Below are positions 34,275 to 46,846 of a stretch of 64,000 nucleotides of DNA, one piece after another. Origin of the DNA: Tricholomella constricta (taxonomy: Eukaryota; Basidiomycota; Agaricomycetes; Agaricales; Lyophyllaceae); the NCBI GenBank assembly GCA_013368375.1, contig JAACJP010000028.1, positions 62,001 to 126,000 of the forward strand, given 5' to 3'. The notes beneath the pieces are model-generated. The model searched no databases. It saw nothing but the letters and a program-made list of their open reading frames with translations, and was not told the DNA's origin. Position 1 is the first letter of the stretch. Each line of letters begins with the position of its first letter. A program made the translations under genes and the position numbers.

Positions 34275-36103
34275 TTACAATTGACGCGCGATCTTCTGAA
34301 TCTCGTCCTCGTCATCCGCGCGCCTCGCGATCGACATTTCGAGATCGCCGACCTGGCCTTCAGATATAATTTTACCCATCATACCGTCCGACCTGGATTC
34401 TTCATGGTGGAGATCAAATTCCATCACTTTGCTGCCATTCTCGGTCTGGGTAGCAGATTGGGATTGAGATTGCATGGTGCCGGGTTTCCTCGATGCGAAA
34501 GCGATGTTCCTGAAGGTGCGCGTGCGGGCTGCGGTGCTTCCTTTACTGGAGCCGCGGATCTCTCGGATGGCGTTGATGAAGGACTGGGGATGCATCAGAA
34601 ATTGTTAAGCATGCCGCCAATGCAAGGCAAGGTATATGTTCGCTTACGGGGTCTCCTGCGGCAAGTACACCATAGGCAAGCGTGCGTAGCCCGTATAGGA
34701 TAAGGTCTTTTTTCGCAGGTCAATTTCACGATACATCTCGAGTAGGAGAAAACGCTAACCGACGACGAGTAACCGGAAGTCCTGCAGAATCAAACAAGAA
34801 ATCAGGTTAAGGTTTATTTTGGGAAATCAAGTGGGGAAGTGGTGGACTGACCAGTTGAGTGTTTACGCCGACAATGCTCATGTTGAGGTCAAGGATGACG
34901 GTGGAGTAGTTCATCAACAGCGACACGATAGGATACAGGGCTTCGAATGAGATGAGGTGGTGTTGTAGTCGACGATAATAGTACATACCGATTCGTAGAA
35001 TGATCTTCTTGTACCTCGGATCCTCAGTCAACAAGGACGATCGGTTAGATTTCACAGTAGTGCGTTTCGTGTTCTTGTCAATGGAGGACTCCGAAGATTC
35101 ATTCAGCGCCGTAATATCTCTCTAACAAACATGCCATCAGCACATTGTCCAGGACAAGAGCCTTTGGTTTCACCTACGTGGAAAAGATACATCCAAAAGA
35201 GAACGACCGAGGAACAGATAGTCTCGATGGTAGCGGCCAAGGAGATCCAGAACGACTGAGTGCCGATGATCCAGCGCAAGCGCGTCTTGTCGTCGGCATT
35301 ACTATACCAGCAGGTGGCGCTTAGTTCATTCCACCTAAAAAGTCCACACTCCCATCAGATAGATGAACAACAACGACGTCGACAAGTATTCGGACGTACC
35401 CAAATTGGTGTAACGCCATCGTCGGCACGTTCAGGGCCAGGCTGAGGATGATGGTGCCGAGGACATAATATTTCTCCAACCTTTGGCCGTTAACGCCGTG
35501 TACCAACACAAGTCTAGGGATTTATGTGAGGTGCGGTGAGGCGCGGCCCCCGATGGGAAAAGCGCGGATCGTACTCACTGGAGGTTGATCGCGATGCAGG
35601 TAGTGAAAAAAGTCGCAAAGCATAGTGTCAACTAGTCGATCCGGTGTTTGAGAGGCGATAACACGGGGAGAGTAAGAGAGCCAAGCGTACGTTGACTGCG
35701 AATGCTCCGATCCCGCACCCTGCGCTAGGGCCCGTTGGGGTAGCAGCATATGCAATGCCGAAAAAGACGCTGGGAATAGATTCGTTTAATCCGAGGTGAT
35801 GATGATAATGTCAGAGAGCAATTGCAAGAGATGACGACTTACTTGAACGCAAGGGAATAAACCAATAAGCGGAAACTCACTCGATCGAAGCACTTTCTGG
35901 CGATGGGGGACAGCGCCGTGATCCCGTACGCTATTAGGACCAGTCCACACACGATCGTCCCGGGTATTGTGCACGCATAGGCTAGCACGCCGCTGGATGG
36001 AATAGAGGACGTGAGCGCTGAAGCAGCTTCGAGTATGATCGTGAATGCCTCACGCTATTTTGATTTCATCATCCGTAATCGTATACGAATGGCCGTCCGA
36101 CAT
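34275..36103 (-). CDS. GPCR-like seven-TM protein, tandem paralog 2
   Basis: Start ATG at 36103 (MSDGHSYTITDDEIKIA), first intron ending CCATCCAG, then GVLAYACTIPGTIVCGLVLI. This repeats the exon plan and wording of the paralog at 30478-32294. Further exons contain ATCWYSNADDKTRLRWIIGT, FWISLAATIETICS and LVHGVNGQRLEKYYVLG, and the tail exon has QSFINAIREI and ends DEIQKIARQL. In both proteins the last residues are IARQL/IGRQL, suggesting selection on the tail. Function unknown; likely a plasma-membrane sensor by family shape. Spliced exons stay in frame wherever I checked. Confidence 0.75.
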
Positions 36104-37062
36104 CGTTCCCGTCCAGGGAGTCAGGAAGGAAGAATTCATGGACAAGGCGTCATTGGGGCGCTATATATACGCGGGATGGGCGCAAATAGCTACACGAGAC
36201 TTCTAGGTTACGTTTGTGGGTAACCTCCGAGGACGTAACATAAATGAGATGTATCATTTACTCGACCAGAGTCCGACGTCAAGAACGTAGCAAGTGACAG
36301 CAAGTAAGCACTGGCTCCGTGTGCAGATGAAGACTTATCCCAAGGATAAGGTATGTGTACCGCGAATCTGTCTCCGGTAGAAACATTCCCTAATCTTCTA
36401 CAATCCCTGATCCCGACGGTTTTGGAAGGAAAGTGACGAGGAAAAAGGCGGTACAGCCCCGGAACGGGTTTAAGTTGGGTGTAAGGCAGCATCAAGGCAG
36501 CATGCTGCTAGGTGTCACCGTCTCTTCGCAGATGTCCGAATACCTCTTGTAGCGCCAAGAGACGTTTTTTGACACAGGAACACGTCAAGCGACCAGATGG
36601 CAAATTGATCATCGAGGCTGTCTAGGGCTGTCTGTCCTCCAGATGTCGATCTCGACTGTGCGTGGACGGGATAGATAAGAGGCAGGTGAGAGGTCATTGC
36701 GATTTGCATTCCTATATAGCAGGATTTGGAGACCATGTGCACCGAGTCCCTCTATTGCTGTCGAGTTCGAAACGTGGAAACACTTTACCTCTGATCAAGA
36801 GATGTATACTTACAAGTTCAGACATTGGTGTCAGCTGAAAGGTACCATGGATGTCAGAGAGGAAGGTGCCTAGTGTAATAAAGAAAGGGCGTACTTACCA
36901 GTCGATCATCAGACGTCTGATCACTGATGTAATTATAACAGTCTTCACCGAAAGCACAGGTGAGTATCACAACTTTCTGAAAGGCAGAACTTTTAATTGA
37001 TCGTGATATAAATAGCTGGTGAGCGCAGACAGTGGACAAATTTTCGCTGCCAACGAATCGGC
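36104..37062. other. Spacer upstream of a seven-TM gene, no gene seen
   Basis: This lies between the 5' end of the seven-TM gene (minus) and the 3' end of the oxygenase gene (minus). Only short unsupported frames occur. It should contain the promoter for the seven-TM gene. Confidence 0.5.
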
Positions 37063-37834
37063 TCACTGATCCAAGACCTGCTCAAACATAAAGTCGCTAC
37101 GCAAAGCAAACTTCGTTCCCCGCACGACCTCTTCCCCGCTATGATAAACGGACCTTTGCTGGAAGATGAGAACCCTGCCCACCTTGGGCTCAATATCGAG
37201 GTACCGACGCCCACTGCCTAAGATGCGCGTGGCCCCGCCCAAAAGGCCTTCATCATTGAGGTATATCTGGAGCGTAACCCGAGATTTCCGTCCGTCAGGA
37301 AGCTGAAGCCGACCATCGCAATGTGGCTTGAAATAATGGCCTGGTCCATAGCGAAGGAAGCTGAGGCGCTCGTTGACCCTACCGACGTGCACACAACATA
37401 ATCAGCCTGTGGGTTCTCGGCGCACATGGATGAAGCGCGACGTACCCCAGGAGCTTCCATGTGCCAGAGACCCGACCGGGAACCCCGACGACGCCCTCCC
37501 AGTCCCCACCGGGCTTGATCTCGATGAGCTCCTGGATATGCGGCAGGAGACGCTGGTGAATCTGCTCTGCGGTTTTGTGGTCAAAACGCAGAATCCTATT
37601 GCTGTTCCTGTATTCCAGAGCCACTCGATCGCCTGTCGCGGTGGATACCATGGCGGTCTGCCATTGATCGTCCGATTCGGCGAGAGCTATGAAGGAAGCG
37701 CACTCCTCGGGAGTGAAGATGTCGTCCAGGACTTTGATGTAGCAATTTGGATAGTCGTTTGCGATAGGTGTAGCAGTAAGGTCGAGGAGGCCCCCCGAAG
37801 TCGTCTGAAGCTTCTGTGACGCCTTGTTTCCCAT
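37063..37834 (-). CDS. 2-oxoglutarate/Fe(II) oxygenase, prolyl 4-hydroxylase-like
   Basis: Start ATG at 37834 (MGNKASQKLQTTSG), preferred over upstream in-frame codons. One intron of about 65 bp joins GTWKLLG to VNERLSFLRYGPGHYFK. The iron ligands follow the HxD...H pattern: HCD in FKPHCDGRLQLP, and the distal His in VYHSGEEVVRG, followed by TKFALRSDFMF, whose Arg would bind 2-oxoglutarate. The region between carries VTLQIYLND and LLGGATRIL, typical of P4Hc-fold enzymes. Length of about 235 residues suits small soluble fungal members, which hydroxylate proteins or small molecules; the substrate cannot be told. No signal peptide is seen. Confidence 0.88.
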
Positions 37835-39778
37835 GTCAACGAGTGGAGAGCGCGCAGCAATGAGAAAGCATTTGAGACTTGCATACAACCTATGTAAGAT
37901 GCACAGCATGTGAGTTATTCAGTGTGCGATACGTCCGATGGGCCCGCGAGCGTTTGAAGCATGAACGTTGTCAAGACCGTGGGACGGGTGTCAAATCATT
38001 GTTCAGTGTCAAGCGAAAAAAAAAAAAAATGGTGATGAATCCCAGGCGAAGTGCAGGGAGGATTGAATAGCGTCGCTTGACCCAGGCCGTTGGCCGGGGC
38101 ACCACAGACGAAGTTGATCCTCAGGAGGCTTCATGGCGGCCGAAGCTGAGCGCTGAAGCGCTGAAGCCGATCATGATGCCTGAAGCTTCTGAAGGCCTGA
38201 AGGTCTAGCCAAACACGGCAAGACAGGTCGTTGAACCCGTATGGCATCTTCCGTCCTGGCGAGCATCGGTCGTGCCTCCTGCGTGCCTCGGTCCCTACAT
38301 ACTCAAGTCCTCTTCTGATATGTTTTTTGCACACAGCCCTGCGCACTCTGCCTAATTTGGCATAAATTTCATAGTATTTAGTGATACAACAGTGTCCGAT
38401 TACGCGTGTCGATATATTGCTCTGCGCTTGTAATTAAACGATGTCCACATCTATGGACCACCAAACTTCCATTTTCTGCGTGTCTCAGAAATACCGCCCA
38501 ATGACGCGCTTTCGCGCTTTGGCCTCATTGGCAAGAACGAGGAGATACCCTCCACCGTCTGTGATCTGCTGATCAACTTTAGTCGGGAGAAAGCGTGTTA
38601 GCCTGGCGCGGAGAGTCGGGACCAAGGTCAGACTGCCGCTCATGAGACCAATTTGTCAACATAGAGTCATGATGAAACGAAACGGCGGGTTGTAACGTGG
38701 CGAATCCCGGGTCGCCTGCTCCTGGGAGTCTGCAGTCGATGCTCCTGCTTTCGCGTTTTTGATCAATATTCGTCAGGGTCCGCACTCGAGGAGGATGGCA
38801 ATATACTTACGCGGACCTACATGAAGACCCTTACTGCACCCTTCACGCCACGTTTTGTTAAGCCTCTCTCGAGGGGAGACCTGAGCGCAGCCGCCGCGTG
38901 CGTGATCATTGGGCGCTATGGAGAACTAGATTTGTAAAGTTTTCAATGCTGGATCTATATCTTCTTGGGGTACGCTAAGGTCAGCCATCATCCAGGCTTG
39001 CCTCTTCTCAGCGCTGGAAATCCGAAAGCCTGTGATTACACGTACTTCGTACGTATAGGACGTTTTTGTCTAAATTCAAGTTTCAACCGAGGCCAACGTG
39101 TGGTGGAGTGATGGTGAGGGATCCATCATATCTGCGCCGCTGTCTTCGTGGTCGCTTCGTGACGTTTCCGATTGATTTGAACACCTGCCGGAATATATTG
39201 TGAAAGGTACACCGAGATGTAAAGTTGTATAATAAGGAATGTATGTTGCCAGTGGGTGAAAGCTGTTCGCTGCAGTTGAAGGCAGCTCGAGGCAAATGGG
39301 AGACGATGGAAGGGAATTCCAAAATGCGCCGGCCGGCGAATAAAAGTCATCGATAATGATCGGTCTCCTTAGGGGTCAATAAGTTCGGATCACCACCGGC
39401 CCCTCGCGACAACCCTCCCAAAGAAAAATACAAATGCCTCCGGACTTTCTGGGCATACTCTGCTTCCAAGAGGTCCATGGCCATTCCTTCGCACAAAACA
39501 TAAGGACCAGGAAAATTGTACAAATTCCAGTGCATGCTGCAACATAATAGAGGCAGCAAACGTTAACATCTCTAATCCAAGGTAACTAATTTCTAATATC
39601 CCTATCTCTGATGGTCGCCACGAAACAGTGCTTAATACTTATCCGCTCGACTCCGATATTGTAGCACGTACCTCGACGCGACCCTGAGCATGGCTATCGG
39701 TTGCACTGCTGTGCCGACTCCACCTTCTGAGCCTTTCTGTCTTCCCCACATTGCTGTGTTGTTTCCTTCGCGCACGAC
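37835..39778. other. Spacer with simple repeats, no gene recognised
   Basis: This divergent interval between the oxygenase and G-alpha genes should contain both promoters. It includes a 14-bp A run near 38018 and a GCTGAAGC-rich stretch near 38140-38200. Short frames at 38450-38580 and 39080-39560 show no family resemblance. Confidence 0.5.
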
Positions 39779-41992
39779 ATGGCCGAGAGCAAAGCGCAGG
39801 TTAACGTTCCATGGGAGGCTCCCAATGCCCCACCGTTCCGGCATGGCGCAGATGACGACAACCTGGCGAACAGGTTTGAAGAGTCGCTGCGACTATCGCG
39901 GGAGATCGATGCGCAGCTCTTGGAGTCGAAGAAGGCGATGGAGAAAAAGAAGAAGTGTGTCCAGATACTGCTGTTAGGTGCGTTGATCCATGTATTTCGT
40001 CCTTGTCCCCGTCTCCTGACAGGTGGACTGTCCATGTCTGTATAGGACAATCCGAGTCTGGCAAGGTTAGGCAGCCCGTTTTGTTTTACTCGAGACAGTG
40101 GTACTGATGCGCTTGCCTTCCAGAGTTCAGTTCTAAAGAGTGTGTTTCCCCTTCCGATCTACGCTCTTGGACAACAACGCTCATGCACACGACTAGATTT
40201 TCAGTTGGCCTTTGCACCGAAGCAGTTCGAGAGTGAAAGGGTGGTATGGAAAACAATTGTTCAACTCAACGTGATAGGGTGCGAAAATTCTGTTTCCCCT
40301 TCCAATTTACTTTTGGAATCAACATTTTCTTCACAGCTCTCTCAAGCTCATACTCGACGTCCTACAACGTGAATGGGAGTCCACCGACGCCGAGGGGAAA
40401 TCCCCACTGAACCGCGATCTTCGGCGCATCCGCCTCGGCCTCTCGCCCCTTCTCTTCATCGAGCAAAACATCATGCAGCTTATCGCGCCGGGCAACCACA
40501 ACCACCGCGACGTCTGCGTGCGGCCCGGGAGCAACTGGAAGGCATTGCTCAGAGCACGAGTGGAGGCCCCGCCAGACGACGATCCCCGCAGGAAGCGCCG
40601 CTCGCAGAACCCGCTGAACAAGGAGATCGATCCCACGTCGGTATTGGCAGCCTCGAAGGATGATATACTGGTCCTGTGGAACGACTTGAACGTCCGCGCC
40701 GTGTTGAAAAAGCGGGGAGTTAGGATGGAAGATATGCCTGGATTGTGAGCGTTTTTTTCGTTACACAGATTGAGAGCCCTGGCTGAGTGTCCCACCATAG
40801 CTTCTTGAACGACATTGAACGTATAGCGGGCACGAATTACACGCCAACTGACTGTTCGTCTATTTTCTTTTACTAATGTTCCTTGACAAACTCGGCCCTT
40901 CTTTTTACCATAGCGGATATCATGCGGGCAAGAATACGAACTCTTGGGGTGGAAGAGCACTATTTCATTATCGAGAAAGGTATATTTCCTTATTCGAAAC
41001 CGCCTATTATCGTCATGCTGATCATTTTGTGCAGGACTCGACGTTGGCTCCGAGGTATACATCACTGACGTTGGAGGAAGTCGAAGCCAAGTGCGTTTCT
41101 GTGGTACGATACCACAGGTTACAAGTCACTCATAATCTTTTTCAGCGTCCAAAATGGATTCCTTATTTCGAGGATGGTACGATGATTGCATGGTCATCCT
41201 CGAAACGAAGAAGGGGCTAATTCAACTATTCCTCATACAGTCCAAACTATTCTATTTCTCGCACCATTGGCGTTCAATCAAGCACTCGAAGAGGATTCGG
41301 AGATCAATCGCCTCGTAAGTCATACCTACTTTCGGGCCATACTCAATTCGAACTCGAATGTCATATAGGAAGACAGCCTAATGCTGTGGCGAGAAATTTG
41401 TCGCAACAGAATCCTTGCACACGCGACACTGATCCTCTTCTTCAACAAGGCACGTGGCGGCTTGCCCTAGGTGTTACTTCTGCTGACCTCCATTCTAGAA
41501 AGACGTATTATCTGCGACCCTTGCTTCTGGCGTCAAGGTCAAGAGGTTCGTACCCAGCTACGGCGACCTGCCGAATGAGGTGGCGCCGGTTACAAAATGT
41601 GAGCATCTCCTGCATTCCATCCATTGAGCCACCGGCGTTAATATAGATCCAGATTTCTGCGATAAGTTCCGCACATATCACGTTTGTCTTCCTCCTTCCC
41701 CTCCCGTCAAATTCACCAACCCGTTCCCTTAGCGGAAACTTTCCCCGCTCCCTCGACCGTTCATGTTTCATGAAACCTCTGCTATCGTCAGTCCCTCACT
41801 CATACCATCGTTCCCTGATTCTCCAATCTGATGAAACGCTCAGGATACCTCATCGATGGCTGCGCTTCTCCTGGGAGGTAAGCCTCTGTCTTCTTCTTCT
41901 TCTTTTACCTATAGTCCTAAAGCTGATTTGGGCAAGAAACAGTTCGAGAGACGATCCTGCGTATATATCTACAGCAGGGCGAAATGATATGA
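39779..41992 (+). CDS. Atypical G protein alpha subunit
   Basis: Start ATG at 39779 (MAESKAQVNVPWEA), stop TGA at 41990-41992, about a dozen exons and roughly 460 residues. The nucleotide-binding elements appear in order: P-loop LLLGQSESGKSS across an intron; switch I with RIRTLGVEEH; G3 DVGGSRSQRPKW; G4 LILFFNKKDVL; G5 HETSAIDTSS in place of the usual TCAT box; and a C-terminal helix ending ETILRIYLQQGEMI. The helical domain is enlarged by a basic insert (DDDPRRKRRSQNP). The Gln of DVGGQ needed for GTP hydrolysis is Ser here. There is no Met-Gly start, so no N-myristoylation. This matches the expanded atypical G-alpha group of basidiomycetes, probably slow or non-hydrolysing GTPases. Confidence 0.87.
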
Positions 41993-42329
41993 CCTATTAT
42001 TTATATCCTAAGTACTCCTAATAATGTAATGCTCCTTGTATAATCATCTACCCACTGACGAAATGTAATGAGTTCCGTGGAAAGCACGCGTTTCTGCTTT
42101 CATAGGACTGGTCACTCAACATGACGACGTTCTGTCTACCGACGCGACATCTACGCTCAAAGTTGAACGGAGTCCAGACCATCATCCTCCCATCGTCAAA
42201 GGAACCGTAATTTCACGCGGCATCGGGATCAAATTGCCGAGCCGTGTCAGGTGACTTTTATTTTTTTTATCTGATAAGACTGATCACTCTAGATTGAGCC
42301 ATATCGACCCGTTCCCCTCCCGCCCCAGC
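41993..42329. other. Spacer, possible 5'-UTR intron of next gene
   Basis: It lies between two genes on the same strand. An acceptor-like CACTCTAG near 42288-42295 preceded by a pyrimidine- and T-rich stretch suggests a 5'-UTR intron for the oxidoreductase gene. No other feature. Confidence 0.4.
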
Positions 42330-44271
42330 ATGATCTCTACGAAGACCGTCGTCGTGCTCGGTGCAGCCTACGGAGGTATGTCCCTTAAGATATATTATAA
42401 TTGTGCAATCTGGACTTATTCTCGGCCGCGCCAGGTCCGCGAGCGGCTCAGATCCTCGCTGCTGGTGTTCCTCAAGGCTGGAGGGTGCTCTTGATTGATC
42501 GGAACTCGTACGTTGTTTTATTTTTATCTATTCAGAACGACGATTCTTATCCATAACTCAGTCACACAAATAGTTAGTCTTGTCAAGACTATTTTGCGCC
42601 AGAAAAACGATACTGACAACGACACAGATGTATACATCCTCCCCCGACTCGCCGTCCTTCCTGGACACGAGCACAAAGCGTGTATGTCCCTGTACCATCT
42701 CGCGGATCGTTGTTTGACCCATCTTATCTTCTAGTCATTGTGAACTCGAACATTTTTCTCACCCCGGAACCGCCTCTCCTTCATCGCCGACTACAAGCCA
42801 CTGTAACGTCAATCAGCCAGAACTCCCTGACGCTTTCAAAAGCCTTCCCGGAACATGGCCTGCCTACCGAGACCGTAACCTTCAACTATCTGATCTATGC
42901 CCTCGGCTCGCACTTGCCGGTACCCCTCAATCTATGGGGTACCGACTCCTATGGAAACCCCATATCATCGAAGCCTACCAAGAAGGGCAGGCAGCTTCCA
43001 GTCTACCAGGGCATGAAATCGGAGGGCGTCGAGTGGCTTAAAGAACATCAAAGGATCGTTGAAGACTCCCCGAGCATCCTCGTTGTCGGCGGCGGTGCAC
43101 TTGGAATTCGTAGGCCCTAACCCCGCGTTTCTGAAAAGGTTCCTTCTGACACTCATGTTGTTGTAGAATTTGCAACAGATATTGCAGCGGTACATCCCAC
43201 TAAAAAGGTGACTCTGCTACACTCACGCAAGCGCCTCCTCCCCCGCTTTGACGAGGCGATGCATGCTGAGAGTCAGTGGTCCAATATTCTAGCTTCAGTA
43301 AATCTCGTCTAACATCCTCCCACCAAAAAACCTAGTCATAAGCGTGCTGAGCTCGACTGACAACATCGACGTCGTTCTCGGCGAGAGGCTGGACCTTTCA
43401 TCCGTCGATGAGGAACCCGGCAAGACCAACGATAACGGGCAGCGGGTTGTGCGGACTGTAACTGGACGCGAAATCGCTGCGGACCTGGTTGTGAGTCCCA
43501 CCAGCTGAATATCGGCTTTTTTTTTAAACGTTCCCTAATCGTATGCGTTACACAGCTGCTGTGTACGGGCCAGTCACCGAATACAGGCCTCCTGAAGGAG
43601 CTGAACCCTGCAACTGTCAACCCGGACGACGGCCTGGCACATGTCCTCCGCACCATGCAGCTGGGCGTCCTTCCAGCTCCTCATGATCAGACGCCCACGC
43701 CCACGCCTATCGATAAATTGGAGTCTGCTCTGAACAAGGTCTCACTCTCCGATGCCGCAAAAGCCGAAGAACCTTCTTCTTCTGAGGAGGAGACGACACC
43801 ATACCCCCATATCTTCGTCATCGGCGACGCTGCAGATGCATTCGGCGCAATCCCAGCCGGGCACAACGCCTACTACCAGGTCCGTTGATCTACAATTACT
43901 TCAAGACCTTATCATCTCTTATATTAGTCTATGTATTTTAGGGCGAGGTCGCGGCGCGTAACGTCATCCGCCTCATTAAGCGCTCCGAAGGCCAAGACAC
44001 GGCGAATGCGGACACGGACGAGCCCCTCGAGCTCTACACGCCTGGTCCGCCCAGCATCAAAGTCTCTCTTGGACTTGTACGTACCCCTCTCTCTGCGCGA
44101 CAGGTGGCTTATGCTCTTGATTTCTCTGTGCGTTAGGGCAAATCAGTCTTCCAGTCCGACGGCATCATTGGATGTCGGGACGGCGACCCCGACGACCTCG
44201 GTGCGGCCAGGATGTGGCCGCTGTACGGAAATGCCATCACCGACGACAATGACGAGAAGATGTACGAGTAG
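42330..44271 (+). CDS. AIFM2/FSP1-like FAD-dependent oxidoreductase
   Basis: Start ATG at 42330 (MISTKTVVVLGAAYGG), stop TAG at 44269-44271, about seven exons and around 430 residues. The first Rossmann motif, VVVLGAAYGG, continues after an intron as PRAAQILAAGVPQGW with LLIDRNS. The second dinucleotide motif is ILVVGGGALGI-QFATDIA, followed by KVTLLHSRKRLLPRFDEAM. The C-terminal FAD signature is HIFVIGDAADAFGAIPAGHN. This is the two-domain layout of AMID/AIFM2 (ferroptosis suppressor FSP1) and plant/fungal relatives, NAD(P)H-quinone or related oxidoreductases. A Ser/Glu-rich insert (EEPSSSEEETTP) precedes the last FAD motif. It lies 337 bp after the G-alpha gene and converges on the next gene. 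No targeting peptide is clear. Confidence 0.88.
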
Positions 44272-44686
44272 ATCTAGAGTGATTCGCGATTCGCGGCGCT
44301 GGGATGTGGATTATACTTACTTATACTTAGAGACCATGTGATGTTTCATTGGATATATTAACAACGGATCTAGTGAGGTTGGAGTAGGATAGTGGCATGG
44401 CGGGAACCATGTCTCTCAGAGCAGAAATCTAAAGACAGACGGACAGGGGGAGATGGGAGCAAGATGCAAAGACTACAATGGATGGTGGTAAATTGGATGT
44501 GCATACAATCCGCTAAACAGAGGGGTACGGTTATCGATATCGGATCGAGCATGAAAGCGAGAGTTGTATACAAAAGCAGCAGTGAGAGTTGTGATACAGA
44601 AGCCAACGTTCGCGTGGCGGATATTGAAGCGATAGATAGGACATTGAATGATAACTTCCTGAGCGGAGTGATAGCGGCCACTTCAA
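44272..44686. other. Convergent intergenic spacer
   Basis: This lies between the 3' ends of the oxidoreductase gene (plus) and the nucleotidyltransferase-like gene (minus). Antiparallel short frames are present but none is convincing. Presumably both 3' UTRs. Confidence 0.5.
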
Positions 44687-46846
44687 TTAGAGCATAAGCA
44701 GAGGGCCGAGGGGCGAGAGTTCATTCACACGCGATGGAGGTGCAGGCGAAACGCTGTGCGAACGGTGCGAGGTGCGGTATGGCGTCGATGGGCGTCGATC
44801 TTCGCGGTAGTAATATGGCGTTGGCGGTCGGCGGTGTCCTTCAGGATGATGAGATGTCGATGTCGAAGGTTGGGGATCGGGATTATAAGGGGTCGATGCC
44901 AATGACCTTGGTAGGGGAGGGATAAAGGGGATCACAGCGGTTGATCGTTGCTGATCAGCATACAAGGGATTTGATGCCATCGAGGGAGGTAAGGGAGGTA
45001 TAAAGGGAATAACTGTTGATGATTGTTCGTGGGTAGAATTGTAAGGGTGGGTTGTTACCATGCGGGATTGGTGTGATTGACCAACATTAGGAGGCGGCGG
45101 GGGCGGAGCAGCCGCAGGTGATGCGTATATATGGAATGCGGAGGGACGAGGCACGAATGGCTGTACATCGTGGTGTTGAATTTGACTCCGACCGCCGGGG
45201 ATTACGGGGCGGTTGTCGTAGCGGCCGTCGTCCGAGTCCGAGTCCGAGTCCGATTCTGGGGCGTATCGAACGAAGAACGACCATTTGCTGCTTCGATCTC
45301 TCCTGCGGCTTTTCGATCGTTTTTTGTCACGTTTCTTCCGCGAGGTCTTCTCCATGGCCGGGAGCACACCAGGCGGAGCCATTAAACTCTGCTGGAGCAT
45401 GATTGCAATATCGCGGTCGAGTTTCTGCACCTCTAAATCATACTTCGCATGCCAGTCAGCCTGTGACGTAGGTCGAAAAGATCGAGATCGTGTATGAGGA
45501 ACTAGCCATCGATCTTCAAAGTCGGGACTCGCACCCTGACCCTCAACGCCATGAGACGCACGGGCGGGTGGGGGTGCAGCCCAGTTGCTGGGTTGTCGCC
45601 CAAAATGCTGTTGGGGTGGAGGTTGGGGAGCTGGAGGCGCCGAAGATGATCGGGTTACATTGGTCCAGTCGTTGGATTCGTCAACGGGGGCAGGGATAAC
45701 AGGACCTTGTGCAGACGCCGCATCCCAACTGGTAACCATTTGGATAGCGTGCTGAATCCGGGCCTGCAGTTCTTGCTTCTTCGTGGCAGTCCATAGATGA
45801 TAAAACATCGGAGCAGCTTCTTTGTGAATCCATCCTTCGAGGGTCGATGTGGTCCAGTGGCAATTGCTGATGTTCACCCCGTTCCTGTATCATTGGACAT
45901 GTTAGTTTTCAGGTCGAGTGAAGGGATTCAACGGAAGATAGTCATAACACTATTTCGAGACAGGAAAATAGGCTTTAAGGCCAGTTAATATTGATAGAGA
46001 CATCATGAGATCGAAGTTTTGCGGCGGATCTCTGATGCCCATGAACGCACAAGGTGATGCACTGAGTAATAGCAACAGTCACGAACCTCAATAGCAAACA
46101 GATGTCTCCAGCATCAAAATTGGTATACCTCACCAGCTTGAGGACGATAGACCATACAGGAGGGACACTGACGAGGGTCAACATGCCGTTGGTCGACGTG
46201 AAGACGCTGTGAAGGTGAACATTATTAGGTTGGAGCGCCGCGTGATATATGGGATCGTATTGCTTTCCAGTTGCACTTCACACGATCACGGTTAGAGAGG
46301 GAGCATGGTTATGCAGAAGGGTACTCACTCGATCGACATGGGAAGGGCAACGTCCGCATCACTATTCATCCAATCTGCGCCAAGCTGAAAGTGCTGGGCG
46401 GTGAGCATGATACAATGCTTGATCCTCTCTGTGGCATCTGAAATGCCCAAGGCCTGCCATTCGATAACAAGCGATCGATGAATGTAATCCACATCCCGAG
46501 TCGACTTCCGACGAGGAAGCGCATTGTGCGGCGAGTTGGCCGGAGAGGTTGTAGCCAAGTAGTGCTGATCCATGGCGAGGCGAGCCAAGCCAGGATGCAG
46601 GAGCATGCATGCCCCGCCGTGTACCACCAGGCGCAGGGGAAGGTTGTTGAAGTGAGAGGGAACCAAGGTGGCGAAAAAATTCAGGACAGTGATGAGGAAG
46701 TCCCTGGACATTTCCTTCACGTTGCGTGGCGGAATGGCAATATTTGGAGTTGTGATGTAAGACTGCGGAGGGGCGTTCTGGAAGTGTGGACGCGTCGTGG
46801 CGACGTGGTTAGACTGGTGCCAATTCTCGATCGCGACTGCCGCCAT
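44687..46846 (-). CDS. Nucleotidyltransferase-fold-like protein, disordered C-terminus
   Basis: Start ATG at 46846 (MAAVAIENWHQSNH), stop at 44687. An N-terminal domain contains LRLVVHGGACMLLHPGL, RRKSTRDVDYIHRSLVIEW and NSDADVALPM, then after an intron GKQYDPIYHAALQPNNVHLH, SVFTSTNGMLTLVSVPP and KLVRYTNFDAGDICLLLR. The GG...RxTxDxDY arrangement is that of nucleotidyltransferase folds of the AbiEii/DUF6036 kind; I name this from motif pattern only. A third conserved piece, WTTSTLEGWIHKEA, is followed by about 300 residues of low-complexity tail with an Arg/Lys/Ser tract (SRKKRDKKRSKSRRRDRSS) and two near-identical VIPFIPPLP repeats. Target and activity unknown. Its 5' end abuts repeat arm 2. 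Confidence 0.65.
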
